Part shown: one piece after another, positions 39,521-54,276 of the stretch | Layout of the letters: each line of letters starts with the position of its first letter | Position numbering within the stretch: the first letter of the stretch is position 1 | NCBI GenBank assembly: GCA_946699065.1 | Contig: CAMPDV010000437.1 | Coordinates: forward strand, 186,001 to 250,000 | Source: Loxodes magnus | Lineage: Eukaryota > Ciliophora > Karyorelictea > Loxodida > Loxodidae | DNA length: 64,000 bases | Reading direction: 5' to 3' | Program-made: the position numbers and the translations under genes | Notes under the pieces: model-generated | Seen by the model: the letters and a program-made list of their open reading frames with translations, nothing else | The model's database searches: none | What the model was told of the DNA's origin: nothing

Positions 39521-40627
39521 CATAATTAAAATGAAATATATGATTTATATCGTTAGCTTCATTTAATTAACAATTTTTATTAAAGAACATTTTATTCAAT
39601 CAAGTATGTTTATTCCTTTTCCTATAAATTTTCCAAAATTCAGTGCAATACAGCAATATTCTCTTCTTATTTTTGCTTCGGCAATATCTTTCTTGCTTTA
39701 TCAAATTCGCCTTTCATTTATCTATTCCTTGAATTAAATTAAATCAATTTGCTGCCTTCTTTATAAAGATGTCCTTATTCTTGCAATAATAGCATATTCA
39801 ATTATACATTTCTAACTAGATTAAGACTTTAATACTTCAGATAGTACATTGATAAGATTCGCAGCTTTTGGAACATTTGAAAATTGCTAGAATTGGAAAA
39901 AGACAAATAAAACATTTTTAACTTACAAGAAGAAAAAAATATAGTAGATTTTAAGCTAAAGCCTTATACAAAAGTAGAAATGCTAATATAAATAAGCTAC
40001 TGCAATTATTATTGGTTGATATAGGTAAGTTATTTTCTAATTTTTTTGTAAGAATCTAAACAAATGCTTATTTAACTTTTCCTTACTTTACTCCTCGTAG
40101 TTTACATATTTCTTTCTTATTCTTATGATAAAAAAGAATCGATAGAAAAAGATTTCCATAAGGACTTTGTACATAATTATTTCTACAGTAATCTAGTTAG
40201 ATAAATTTATCGAGTTTTACCCGAAAGAGACGAGTTCGATTCTAGATGTTGAATTTTTGTATAAATGATAATTTTAAATTAACTTAAACTTAAAAGATTA
40301 CGAACAGATTAACTATAAGGAAACTACTAATGAATATCAAATATATTTAAGTAACTTTTAGATATACAACATATTTTTTAATTCAAGGAGTGTAATTCAA
40401 AAATGATTTACTTCTGATGTTTTTTCATTTTTTGTTAAGAGATTTTAGATTTTGAAAATTAAAAAGTTGCTACCAGAATGATTGATTATGCTTAATCTCT
40501 TCAGAATTCATTCTTTGAGAGATGAAGATTTTCGCTGTTTGATATTTTGTGTTAGTGATTTATAAATATATTTGACTTAGTGCTGACCAGAATAGATTAT
40601 TTGAAAGCTTTTTTATTTATATTTAGA
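39521..40627. other. intergenic, no gene recognised
   Basis: AT-rich sequence between the SINE-like insert and the start of inverted repeat 2. Nothing supported. Confidence 0.4.
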
Positions 40628-40638
40628 TAAATAAAAAT

Positions 40639-40710
40639 GTCGGTGCAGAGACTTGAACTCCGGTTTCGACGGCCACAACGTCGTGCCCTAACCACCTAGA
40701 CTACACCGAC
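40639..40710 (-). tRNA. tRNA-His (GTG), copy B
   Basis: Same 72-nt cloverleaf as copy A on the opposite strand, with acceptor stem GTCGGTG/CACCGAC and anticodon GTG. A T5 run follows the gene on its own strand. Confidence 0.97.
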
Positions 40711-42066
40711 TTACTATACTATATCTTGATCAATATTAATATGGAATTATAATGCTTAAACTTATAATATACCAAATCATAAAATTACTTACTGAAAGAA
40801 AAAATATCTAGTTGATATAACCGCTAATGGTGATAGGTGAGGATATTATTTTCTTTATTAACAAAATGATATAAAAATAAGCACGAAAATAGAAAAGTAA
40901 GTGCATCACTTAATTAGATTGAACAAATACTCTAATAATAAGCCAAATAGGTATATGGAATTAATATTATACCTATCAATGCTTATTTAAGAAGATTATA
41001 TACTAAAATTTTTAGAGCTCTTAATAACTAAATAAAGAGATATAAAGAGTTAGATAATTCAAATTCTAGCATTGCTACCTAGGTGTGAATAAACTTTATT
41101 GTTTCTTTTTTATGCTTTAGAAAGATTTTAAAGCTGGTAAAAATATATAATCCATCCGAATAAATACAGAATTGAGTATCTTAAATAATACTAATTTTAT
41201 AATTTATAAGGAAAGATATAATTTAAGTGTTAAGAACTGAGATTATTTTAGTATAATGTGAGTTTAAGAATTTACTCAAAAAGGAAATTGCTTTTTATAT
41301 ATTTTTATGCTTTTAAAGGAAAATTTTTTCTATAGAATCGAATAGCTATTTAATGAAATATATCCTTACATAAATTAATAAGCTTTATATACTAAGCACA
41401 TACTAAATTTTTATTTATAATTTATTAGATTTAAAAGTAAGGAAAATATTATTATTTAGATTTAAAAATAGAATATAGCTAATAAGTAAAATTGCTTAGG
41501 ATTTTATATTTTATCTAGAAAAGTCAAACAAAACTTCTCTTTATTGTATCTATTTGAAAATAACTTTATTTACTTATTTTAAAATTATTGGTTCATCTAA
41601 GTTGCATTATATGAAATTAATTAGCTAAATAAAAAATTAACTTGTAGAAAATAAAAAGGAAGAGCTAAGAACATTTCCAAAAGTTCAAGAACTATAAGTG
41701 TGATGCTGTCAATTATAAAATGATAATTAAATAAAAAATATAAATTAAATTTAGACTGAATGGTTTTTGATTTAAAAACTTATCTATGTATCTAATTTCC
41801 AAATATCTAATCCTTTATATATAAACAATAAAACCAAACCTAAATAATTAAATTATTACTGAGGTAAAATAAATTTAATTCTTCTTTACATCTAAAGCTT
41901 TTAAAATTTAGTTTATTACTTACCCCATACTTCTATTCGTTTCTGGTATATCTTCTTTATCATATCTGGCTCCGTTTACTCTCTTAATTATTATATGACT
42001 ATTTTAAAATTGGTAAACGGAATTAATAATGATTTAAAAGATGAATTTGCTATACTTTTATAAAAA

Positions 42067-43200
<1,134 letters not shown>

Positions 43201-43379
43201 GTGAGCGAAGGAGAATTAGAAGGAAGACTTTCAAGAGGAAATAAACTTTGAGTTTATTCCTGAATTAAGCTTCTTTCGAAACATTTATTTTATTACTTCC
43301 CAAAATATTTTAAATATAGTAAAAAAATTATCTATTTATATTCTCTTTTGTATATACTTTTTATATATAACAATATAAA

Positions 43380-46122
43380 ATGAAAAATTTATCTGAAAAA
43401 TCCTCACATACAGAAGATAAGAATCATTCTTAAGCATCAATTCGAAAATTATCCTCGAATAAATTCAAAATATCTAAAATGAAATTGATAAGCTTTAATT
43501 TCAAGTACAAGAATTACAAGGAAAATACTAGCATCTTATTTCAAGCTCTTCAAAAATAAAGAGCGAAAGCTCATAATCAATTAAGTTCAGAATTTATTAA
43601 ATCGAAATAAAATTTAATAGGCAAGGTGAGATAACTCTAAACTTATTTCTTAAAAATATATCAATGAAAGACCCAACAAACGGGAAGCAGAATTTTCAAC
43701 CAGAAAAATTCACAACTTGAGAAAAAAAATTAATAGTGGTATTGCAGGATAAATGAATAAATTTAAAGATAATGCTGAAGATTAAAAAAAAACTAGAAAG
43801 TTTAATGTTAGGAGATGATTAAGCAATCTATAATTTACTCCAGAAGGTTTATTATACAGAAAAAGATGAACAAAGGGTATGGAATCTTGATGGACATTAC
43901 ATTAGTTCAACATAGAAGAACCTTAAATATGATCTAAATTGAACTCAATTTAAAAAGGTATCTTAAATTAAAAAGGATTCACGCAGTATTGGCAGATATT
44001 ATGATTTAGAAGAAGACTAGAACTTTATTATTTAGCAAAACTAATAAATTTTAAAAAAGTGAGGAGTCTAATTGAAAGGTGGTATCAGTATAATTAATAA
44101 TAATTACTATTATAACTAATTCAAATAAAATCTCTTAAAATGTTAAAATCCTTAAAGTAAGCCCGATTCATCTTTTTCAGAATAAGGTTTTCTATTTAAT
44201 AGTTTAAAAATTTTCTTTTAAATTTGATATTTGATATTTTAAGGGAATATTTCATCTCAATTATTTATTTTGGCTTTTCTGAAAATAATATTTTTGAAGA
44301 CCAGAAAATTCAGTGGATGAGCAATATAAATAAATTTTAGTTAGCATTAATTATTGGAATGATTCTCTTAGAAATGCTTAGCTAGATTTAAAATTATTTA
44401 AGTATTGATTTTTATTTTAAACATTTAACTTAATATATAACTCATTTAACTATTGCTTCCTCTTATTTACTTCTAATTTACACTATCTTTTCATAATTAC
44501 TAAGCAGATATTTATTTTTCTCTTAGTATTAACCCTCTTTCTATCTTCCAACTTGCAATTAAATTTTTTTTCTGTCATTAACCTGCTTTAGTATACAAAA
44601 TAAATCTTCTGATATATTTCGAATTTACGATTTAAGTTGATTTATTAATTAAGAAGAGCAAATTATTATATATATACAGTCAATCTTTATAGATTGATAC
44701 TATATTTTTACATCTTCAGTATCAAATCTTATATCTTTACCTATTTCTAAATGATCTATACTGTTTAGATTTAGATTCTGAATATTATTCCAGTGAGTAA
44801 TTAGCTATCATCTTTCTTTATAAATATAGCAAAAAACTAAGCAGCTCTTGATTTATATCTAATACCATCTTATTTTAGCTATATTTGGTATTTTATAAGT
44901 TTGATGATTGTAGTGAAATCACTCTATTAAAATGTATCCCAATCGAATATTTTACAAAGCTAGTAATTTAATATACAGCTATTAATCTCTAGTTTCTAAG
45001 CTTATTGAATATGATTATATATGCTTTTAGTAGGTAAATATATCCTTTTATTAGACCAGTTTGTATGTCTTAACAAACTAATGATTTCTGCTCTTTTTTA
45101 TCTTGATTGATAGTAACCTCTAACAGAATTTATAGTTAAACCTATTGTCTTTAGAACTATTACTTAAACATTGAGCTGCTTTCAGCTTTAGTTCATATAA
45201 TAAATCTTAGGAAACATATTTTAAGCATTGTGTTCTTCTTAAGAATCTTTATCTCCTTAGAACGAGAGATTCTCATCAGCCTTTTTTAGGCTAAAATAAA
45301 TAAGGTTTTAAATATTTAGATATTAAGCTAAATATGACATACCATAACCTTAGTACTCTAAACAAAGCATCTAAATAAATTAATCAAAGATAGCAAACTT
45401 ACTGTAAAGAAGAACCTATCTTATACTTTAATTTCGGAAGTTTAATGTAAGTTAAATAATTAAAATGTTTATTTCCAAGTTAAGCAAAGCAAAAAGACTA
45501 AGAATTAAAGAATTATTCTCAAAATAAGCTTTATCATTAAAAAGTATAAGAACTGAGTATTTTTAATGAGCTATAATAATTAAAAGGAATAAGCAGAATA
45601 CAATATTCCATGGATAAATTAAGACTGCTGAGTATCAAATTTAAGATTATAAGCTTTATCTCTTTTTTGTTTTATAGAACGCATCTTCTTAGAGTAAAAT
45701 TTAAGATAATAGTAACCATATTTTATTGTATATATTGTCATTGCTAAAGGCAACAAATAGTAAATAAGTTTAGATGGGTATTTAAAATTTATTTCTACTA
45801 TGATGAGATAAACTTTTAAAAAAAATAAAGAAAGAGAAAAAAAAATGTTAATAGGTGATGTTTCTTTCAATTTTATCGGAGTTAAAACATAAAATCTTAT
45901 AAATTAATTATTATAAAATCTAACTATCACTTTATTGTATATAGTTCTATGTATTTAGTAAGTCTTAACGAGTACTCATATCTTACAAAATATTTATTAA
46001 GAAGAAACCTTCAAGTATGTTGATTCATACTGATATTTGAGAATATAGAAGAAAGCTTATATATAAAATATGTATTAGTAAATAAGACATTTGATTTAGG
46101 CTTATCAAATATACATATATGA
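43380..46122 (+). CDS. membrane protein with basic N-terminus, unknown
   Basis: From ATG 43380 (MKNLSEKSSHTEDKNHSQAS) the frame leads to a 16-nt intron candidate at 43505-43520 (GTACAAGAATTACAAG). The spliced frame then stays open for 2.6 kb to TGA 46120-46122, about 908 residues. The spliced N-terminal half is strongly basic (REAEFSTRKIHNLRKKINSG, then FTPEGLLYRKRWTKGMESWW). The middle has membrane spans (LALIIGMILLEML, LLLIYTIFSQLL) and the end is Gln/Lys-rich. An alternative unspliced frame starting at ATG 43664 also reads plausibly, so the model is tentative. The stop lies only 38 bases from the stop of the convergent CDPK. Confidence 0.45.
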
Positions 46123-46160
46123 TTGATAAATAAATATTAAAAATTAGATTTAGATGTTTA

Positions 46161-47992
46161 TCATGCCAATATTTATTAGACACTATCCAGTATTATTTCT
46201 TTAAATTTTTCTCTGCTTATACTATTTTAATCATCAAGATCTATTTCTTAAAATATTTCTTACATTTGCATTTCATCTAATTTGCCTCTAAAAAATTAGT
46301 AAAAATGTTTCTTTTAAATTTTGTTCGAATTTTGTGAGTCTAATATTTAAATGACTAAGTCTAATATTTTATCTTCAATCAGGAGTTTCTTTCATTATAA
46401 GCAAGCTATTAGAAATTTATCCCATTCTAAATATCCACTATTATTAATATCTAATATCTAGAAAATTAGCTTTACTTCTTCTTTATTTGCCTTGTATTTT
46501 TCTATTTATTTGAATGACTTCAATAAATCTTTATTTGAAATTCTTCCATCTTAGTCTTAATCTATTAACTAGAATCCTTATCTTAAATCATTAAACACTT
46601 ATGTATCAAGTAGCAAAGATACTATATACCAATAGATAGCTATTGTTAGTTTTTTATTCACTTCAAATTATATTAGCTTATCTAAAAATTCTTCTAGTTA
46701 ATTAGGCTAAACTTTCATTATATCACTGAACCACTTATGTCTTAAACACCTTTTAGCGCTCGGTCTTTATTATGGTTCTACTTCCAACATCTTCTAAATC
46801 AGGTCTTTTGCGTCTTCTGATATTGAATATCATTTTTCTTATCAAAACTTTACCTTAAACTTTTTTCTATCTGATTGCGAACTTGAATGCTTTTAGTTCT
46901 TACCTACTTAGTCTTCTATATTATACGTTTTGAAAGGAAAAGATCCTACTAATAGTAAGTATAAAATAACGCCACAACTCCAAATATCACTCTTACATGA
47001 ATAGTTGCCAGAGCATGTCTCAGGGGATAAATAGAGTAGAGTACCTAATATGTCTTAATTTTCTAGGGACTTCTGATTTGTTGATAGTCCAAAATCTATA
47101 ATTTTTACTAGTATTTAATTAGGACTTTCAAAGTTCTAGCATAGTATATTTTCCAGTTTCAAATCTCTATGCAAAACTTCAATTGAGTGGCAATAAGAAA
47201 CTCCTTGAAGAATCTATTTCATTATAATTTTGGCTTTCTATTCGCTTATTTGACACTTCTAGTTGATGACTTTTAAAAGGCTATGTCCTTTTATGAATTC
47301 AGTTACAAAGAAAGTTTTATTTTCTTCCTCGAATATTTCATAAAGCTTCATTATATTAGGGTGATTCTAAAATTAAAAGTTACTATATTCTTCAGTATTT
47401 AGAACTCACTCTAAATTCATTTATCGTTTTTATTAGACTTCATCGTTTTTACGGCAACTTGTTTCTTACTAAGTTTATTTCTCGCCAGGTAAACCTTTCC
47501 ATAGCTTCCTCTTCCTATTTGACTTAAGACTTCGTAGTTTTCTGAAAATTTAGTATTATTAATTATTATGAAACTTGAGCTGAACAGTTAGATTTTGGCA
47601 ACTGTTACAGGACTTTGGCTGTCTAATTTTTTTTTCAAAGGAGAATCCGAATTCTCATCTTAGAATAAGTTTAGCGAATATCTTTTCTTAGAGTACAAGT
47701 TTATTTTCTTATCTTTGACTGGTGATTTATCTTTTCCTACTTGTATCTCTGACTTCGAACTTATTTTATATATAATGCTACTCTATTTTGAGATTGGATT
47801 GCTTGTTTATGGAAGAAAAATGTTTTTATCCTTCAGCTATAAAACTTCCTTAGAAGCCTGGCCTTACTTTTCAGCAATTTAATTTGTAATTTACTCAACC
47901 TGCTACTACTAGCAGATCTACTCAGTTTAAGAGCAACTAAAACAGCTTAATAAGCTTTACGTCTTTAAATTAGAGCATTTACTATTCCCCAT
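46161..47992 (-). CDS. calcium-dependent protein kinase (CDPK), type 3
   Basis: 604 residues. The N-terminus MGNSKCSN gives an N-myristoylation signal plus Cys6, followed by [18 protein letters not shown], clearly related to type 2. The kinase domain has [39 protein letters not shown] and DIWSCG. EF-hands are [12 protein letters not shown] and [12 protein letters not shown]. The 17-nt intron at 47367-47383 (GTAACTTTTAATTTTAG) is at the same codon boundary as in the other CDPKs, giving [19 protein letters not shown]. The stop TGA is at 46163-46161. It lies outside both inverted repeats, so it is an older paralogue of the type 2 pair. Confidence 0.9.
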
Positions 47993-48677
47993 TTAAGTAT
48001 TATATTAAATTATTAATTATTTAGTTAGTTTTATAATTCTTACCTAGCTATTTAACATCTAAGCACAAAGCTAGATTAACTTAAATCCAGTTACTATTAT
48101 TTTAACACATATAGCATCAATCTAATTTATTCTTTCTTTATTAATGCTTAACTTTGCTTTATCTAATTTTTTTCCTACAAAATAAAAGTAGATTTGTAAG
48201 AGTATAACGGCAGAACTTTCTAGACTGCTCCACTTAATTTTAATAGTTAAGTTCTACGCCTTTTTTTGAGAGTAATTGTGAAATGTTTATTATGCTCTGA
48301 TACTAGAAGATAAATGAGAAATATAAGATTTTAGCCACTAATATAAAGCATCCTTTCTATTTTCCTCTCTTTTTCGACCAATCTTAGTTATGCTAAATAA
48401 ATACGCTGATCTACCTTAACAGTCTCAGTACTCTTTTGATGTGAAACTTGCTATAGATATAAAATTTAATTTTATTAGCTTTAATTTTGATAATTTAGGT
48501 GTTAGTTATAATCAGTTTTCAGGTGTATGTCTTAGCTATATTACTTAAAACAATATTAAAGCGTTTATATACACTAAGTAGTGTTTATTACTCATATTGG
48601 TATTCTAGCTATAATAATTTATTCAAAAAGTAATTAAACTAGATTTAGTTAATGTTTAGATTTTATTCCTAGCCAGG
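47993..48677. other. divergent intergenic region
   Basis: AT-rich region between two divergently transcribed genes. It presumably holds both promoters. No specific element is recognised. Confidence 0.4.
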
Positions 48678-51600
48678 ATGATTAAGTTACCATCTTTATT
48701 TATTATATTAGGTTCTACTCTGAACTAGTTATTATTTACTCATTCGAAGGATATTTAACTACTACTGTCCTTCTCATAGATCTATTCATTAAATTATATG
48801 ACACCATGTATTAGTATAAGGGGATTCAGTTTTATACTCTTTGCATCTAGAACTTCAATAAGTTAGCTATTTAAAATTTTAGAGTATGCAGAAGACAATT
48901 TTAATTTTTATATCAGTAAGAATACAAAAAAGATAGGAAATGCTTAGAAGAGGCTTAATAGGATGATACTAGAGATGAATGATGACTAGATATGGCGCTT
49001 ATTATTAGCATCTTAATCTTGTAAGTTTATAGCCTTTTATTGATTTTCATTATGAGATTTATTTATAAGAGCTTGTAAGATAGATGCTATATGAGTATAG
49101 ATTAAGATAACTTCATAAGTTGTGAAGTATGATAGTCGATGATATCTTATTAGATAAGCTTTATCTTTGAAGATAGAAGATAAGGAATAGATTTGATTAT
49201 CTAACTGATAACCTTAAATATTCCTTAGATTTATTTATTATTACCACACTATTGATCATTTGACAAAATTAATGCTTCAATAGGAGCTTTATATTTAACG
49301 GAATTAGTATCTAAAGAACATCAGACTTATCGATAATTTTGGAATTTGCTTTATAATTCCTTTCTGTAAAACTAGAGCTAAGAAGTTTAGAGAAGGTTAG
49401 CTAAAAATAAGCTTGAAAGATGTGAAGAGCTCAACTTTGAATCAAAAGCTTTTACATTTTCCTCGACATTTCGAAACTAATGATACAATAGACAAATAAG
49501 TAGGATAATTAAAATCAAATTTTTACTTAATGACAATACAAAACTAAGTAAATAGAAAGAATTCGCATCTAAATATTCAGTTTTTGTATACTGAAAACTT
49601 GCTAAATTCAAAGATAGTTTTAAAAGTTTTAGAATCTAGCATATAGAAAAGATATTTTTCCAGGTTTAATTTGAGAAAGAAAATCTAACAAGCACTCAAA
49701 TATTTTTCTTTATCTCCTAGATTTATACTAACAAAATTTAGATATATATGAGTGAAATTTATGAAGCTAAAGATAGTTAATTCTGCATAGCTAGAAATAA
49801 ATATATAGGAAAGATCTAGATTTTACCCTTTAATAATATCCTTTTTAAAGGCTTTTTGCAAGTCAAAAATAAAGTAGATGGATATTATTTTGCTTGCTAA
49901 GGCTTAGCATTTTTCTTTTGATGTCTTCAAATTAAAAAGTTAAAACTTAATAAATTTTTCCAGTTAAAGCAAATTATTAAATCTAAGCTTAGATCATTTC
50001 TATTGATAAGAGTATATTAAAAAAGTTAATCTCCAAACACATGAAGATCCTTCTGTAAAATAATGCATTTAAAAGGTATGATTAAGGAGATTGTCAAATA
50101 CTTATTATGAAAGCTATCTTGTGCTTTAATCATTCCTTAAAATAAAGCTTTAATTTAAAGCATATAGTCATTTTTTCCTTTATTTCTAACAATTAGGATT
50201 TCTCTTTTGATCTAATTATTGGAAAATGATCTTTTCAAAACTAGTTTTGAACAATTTTTATGAAAAAAGGACAAAACTAAAAGACAACAAATCATTTGCT
50301 TATAATTAAATATGAAGCTCTAAATAGACTTATAAAGCTGATTATGATAACAAAGATTTTACAGAGTAGTGAGTTTTGATTACTTTATAATCTCAACTTT
50401 ATCTCAGACCTTATCTATATGCAATATGTTTATGTAGAGAACTATTTGACCTTAAGTTATATATAACTTTATTTATTTATGATTTAATATTTGAAACCTC
50501 TTTTATCTGAAAATATCTTTGAAGCATCAATTATTTATTAATTTGTACAGAGAACTCAAATTTTATTATCTTACAACCTTATATAATTTAAACTTACCAA
50601 ATCTTTAATATTCATTCAGTATTCTTATATTATTTGAGTTCTTAGAATAATTATAACTTGTAAGGCTTATAAATTTATAAAGCATTTTTAGCTTATGATG
50701 AATAAAATAAATCTCGGGTATATAAAACTAAACTTTTTATAAAAATAGGGTTGCTAATATAATTGATTGTTGTAGAAAGGAAATTGTAGATCTGAAGTTG
50801 TATATAAGAATCTCAGAATTTTATATTTTCTTTCCCCTTTTTTAATCTTCGTATCTATTATCTTTCTTCCTCATTTTACTACTAAATGAGATAAAACCAG
50901 ATTAAATCTGATGTTTGCTCAAAAATTATCTCTATATTGATCTAGCTTGATAGAATTATCATCTTTAGTTTGAAAGACTCAGAGTATATTTTGGCTGTGG
51001 AATCTTATTCTAATTTGAATTTTAAACTAATTTAAAGCTTATAAACTAAGAGCAAATTAATTTAAAGGAGTCTGCTTTATTATGATAATGATTATTTCTT
51101 TTATATATTGTCTAAGTTGCTATCCTTTTATTATAACACAAGCTATCTAAAGTCATATTTTGACTTGTTTACTTATCATGAAACTGTATTCTTTAATATT
51201 GATTTTCTTAAGATTTCATGCTTTTAAAAATACCAATTATATCATAAGACAATCATAAATAAGTTAGAACTGTTTGCTAGCACTTTTTCTATTATTATAG
51301 AGTTAAGGATTTAGGTAAATTTACGACTGATTATACTAAGCATTTAGTACTCTAGTTTGCTTGCTAGTGAAGTCTAGATTTTTTCTATAAGTTTAAGAAA
51401 ACCTCAAATTTATATTCTTTTTATCTGTGTAACTATCTAAATTTAGAAGCGGTTCTAGCACCTTTTATAATTAATATATAAAATACTTGCTAGAAAATTA
51501 TTAAAATGAAAAAGGTTTTTAAAGTTTAAAGGGTAGTATTATAAAATTCAGCTTTAAAGCAAGCTTTGAGAAATAAAAATTTGAAACTTCTAATTTTTTA

Positions 51601-53572
51601 ATGTAAAAGTCTTTTAGTCACGTAGACTCAGATTTCTTATCCTTTAATTTTAAAGAAAATTTGAATGAAAAAAGCATTTTTTCATTCTCTTTAGCTTATA
51701 AAATTTAGCCTACTTATTTAAATTTAATTAAGTATGTAAAAAATTTATAAAAATTCAGTATAAAACAACCTAATATCATTTATAATAAAGAGCTAGTTGA
51801 TAAGTTATATTCCATAGAGAAAAATAAGTATTTTGCTAAGTAGTCTTTATATCAAAAATGCTTTACTAAAAAAAGTGTTAGAATAACCTGATTGATATCA
51901 AGTGGGAAATAAAAATAAGCTTTCACTTTATTACAACAAAAGATAAAATGCTTGCACTTTCTTAAAGATTATTCAATCTTGAAAATAATAAAATTAAAAA
52001 TTGCGATTTAAGAGAAGTCTTATATAAATATGATATTCTTTGATTTTAAAAGAAATCGGGGATTAAAATTTGTATTTTTAATTATAAAATACCTTCAGTT
52101 ACATAATCATAAAAAATCTTTGTCCTTCACTTTTTATTATTTTAAATGATGCATTCAAAATAACGATTTAAGTTTTATCAGAAATTTTTATAAGCAAAAA
52201 AGGATCTATTAAACTACTAATTTGATTCTCAGGTTTTAAAGGTTTCACTGCTTTTTAGTTTTATGAACTAAGTGTAATTTTTTTTAATTCTTGCTTTAAA
52301 ATTTTTAATTTATGTTTGCTATATTTCGAATATTATTGCAATTATTCAAATTTTTGTGATTTCCAGGTTTTTTTATTTATCTCGTTCTTTCACATCTTTA
52401 ATCAACTTTTTACTAATTTTGCTTACCTCTTTAAAAATATATTTCCATTAGATTTTTAAGTTTAGATTTTTATTTGTTTCTTGCTTTTAATACTTAAGAA
52501 ATCAGCCTAAGATTTTTATCAAGCATTTATAGTTAGAATTTTATGTTACCAATAATTTAAAAGGCATAATATTTTTCTGATATCTCTTTTTTACCTTGCT
52601 TTATCTATTTTTCTTTAATAAGATAAATTCTTTCAGATTTTTAAATTTGTCTCATAAAGTTTTAAATTCCTTATATATTCAGAATCTGTCCTAAATTTTC
52701 AACCGAGCTTTGATTCTTATATATGACTTTTCGATTAAATTCTACCAATCACAATTACCAAATTATTAGCCCCCTTATTTTAATTTTTTTCGTTGATATC
52801 TCTCAGTATATAAGTCATATTGGGGTATCTTTCTCTTAATTATTCGTAATATCTAAAGAAACCTTTTATGAATGATGCTTGCCCTAAAAAATGAGGTTTA
52901 TAAATTATTAACTAAGAGCTTAAAACTAGACAATATAAAAATGAGACTAAATTTAAAAAAATGACTTATATAACAACAAGTAAAGAATTAATAAAAGAAT
53001 AAAAATTAATTTATAGACTAAGAACGCAATTAATATTTTTTAAAGCTGATCTCTCAGAAAGACATATTGATTAAGAGTAGATACTATGCATTTGTTATCC
53101 ATAAGAAAAATTTGAACACGTCTTTGATTGCTAGTATTGCAGATAAATTATATAGGAAAACAGTCTTCAGATACAAGAAAAATTATAAAACTTACACATA
53201 AACATAAATCTGAAAAGAAGGAAATAATAAATATACAATAAACAATGAAACTAATAAAAAATAGAGAAAAATTTAAAAGAAATGGTAGAATATAATCAAA
53301 TATTAATAAATTAAGAAACAAAAAAGAATAAATAAATCCTAGAAGATATTGATCTTAAGATTAAAAAAACATGGTCTAGCATAAAACAAAAACATTAACA
53401 AATAACTTGATTCTAAGAATGTTTGAGGGGAAAATAAATCCATTAGTAATATTTGAATAAAGAAGATTTAAAATAATTATTTTTAGAATGAACAAAGATA
53501 CAAGAAGAAGAGAAACTAAACTAAAAAAAATCAAATAAAAACAATAATGAAGACCTAAGAGTTTCAGAATGA
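48678..53572 (+). CDS. giant secretory/membrane protein, unknown
   Basis: Starts MIKLPSLFIILGSTLNQLLF, a convincing signal peptide, and continues in one frame for 3.56 kb. A 17-nt intron at 52242-52258 (GTTTCACTGCTTTTTAG) then switches to the frame that ends at TGA 53570-53572. The spliced length divides exactly into 1626 codons. The long N-terminal part is mixed and partly charged (CKTRAKKFREGQLKISLKDV). After the intron come several membrane spans (FQVFLFISFFHIF, FYLALSIFL, TKLLAPLFQFFSLISLSIQV). A cytoplasmic-type tail follows with a Cys cluster (ILCICYPQEKFEHVFDCQYC) and coiled coil (QRNLKEMVEYNQ-type). The order signal peptide, large ectodomain, spans, coiled tail is common in big ciliate surface proteins. 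Further introns in exon 1 are possible. Confidence 0.5.
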
Positions 53573-54276
53573 GAGTGATTCATAAAAATTATTTGATTAA
53601 GCTGAAAGGCGAATATTATTTAATTTAATTTAATTTAAGAGCTTAAAATAATCTATCTTCTCACCTTTTTAATAAAATCCTTTTACTATATTCATTATTC
53701 AAAATTTCATATTAAAGCGTCCAAAAACACTGAACTTTCTTGATATTAAGTAATATAATAAATTTTTATTTGATTTCTAAGTATAAATTATTTCATAGAT
53801 ATTAATAAAACCAAACCTTTGCTAATTTTTTTCAAAATGCTTATCTAATTAAGCAAATATATGAATAAGCTATTAAAAAGAGATGATTAAGCTTTCTATA
53901 ACTTTTAATAATTTGAAGAAGGAAATTTAAATGAAAGCCTATAAAAACTCATGTATATCTTTACTCTGTCTTTGAAGATATCAGATAATTGGTAAGATAT
54001 TGTTAAATATTATCGTATCATTTCAATAGTTTTTGATCTCTTTAAGCTAATTACCATTTGCTAGAAATATTTGCTTCAGGTATCTTTCTTAACAATTATA
54101 TTTAATTTAAATATTATAATATCTTATTCCCTTTATTTAAAGGAAGTTATAAAGTGTTATATATGATAGTTGATATAAGTTTCTTTGATTAAGAAGATTA
54201 TAGTTAGTAAAGAAATTTTATTTCTTTATTTTAAGTTAAAATAAAATATTTATACAACTTTCAGTTCAAATTAACT

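Noticed and set aside
52260-53570. Continuation of the giant gene in its exon 1 frame beyond 52258
   Set aside because: That frame also reads through, but the frame reached by removing the 17-nt intron gives much more coherent protein and a charged C-terminus ending at TGA.
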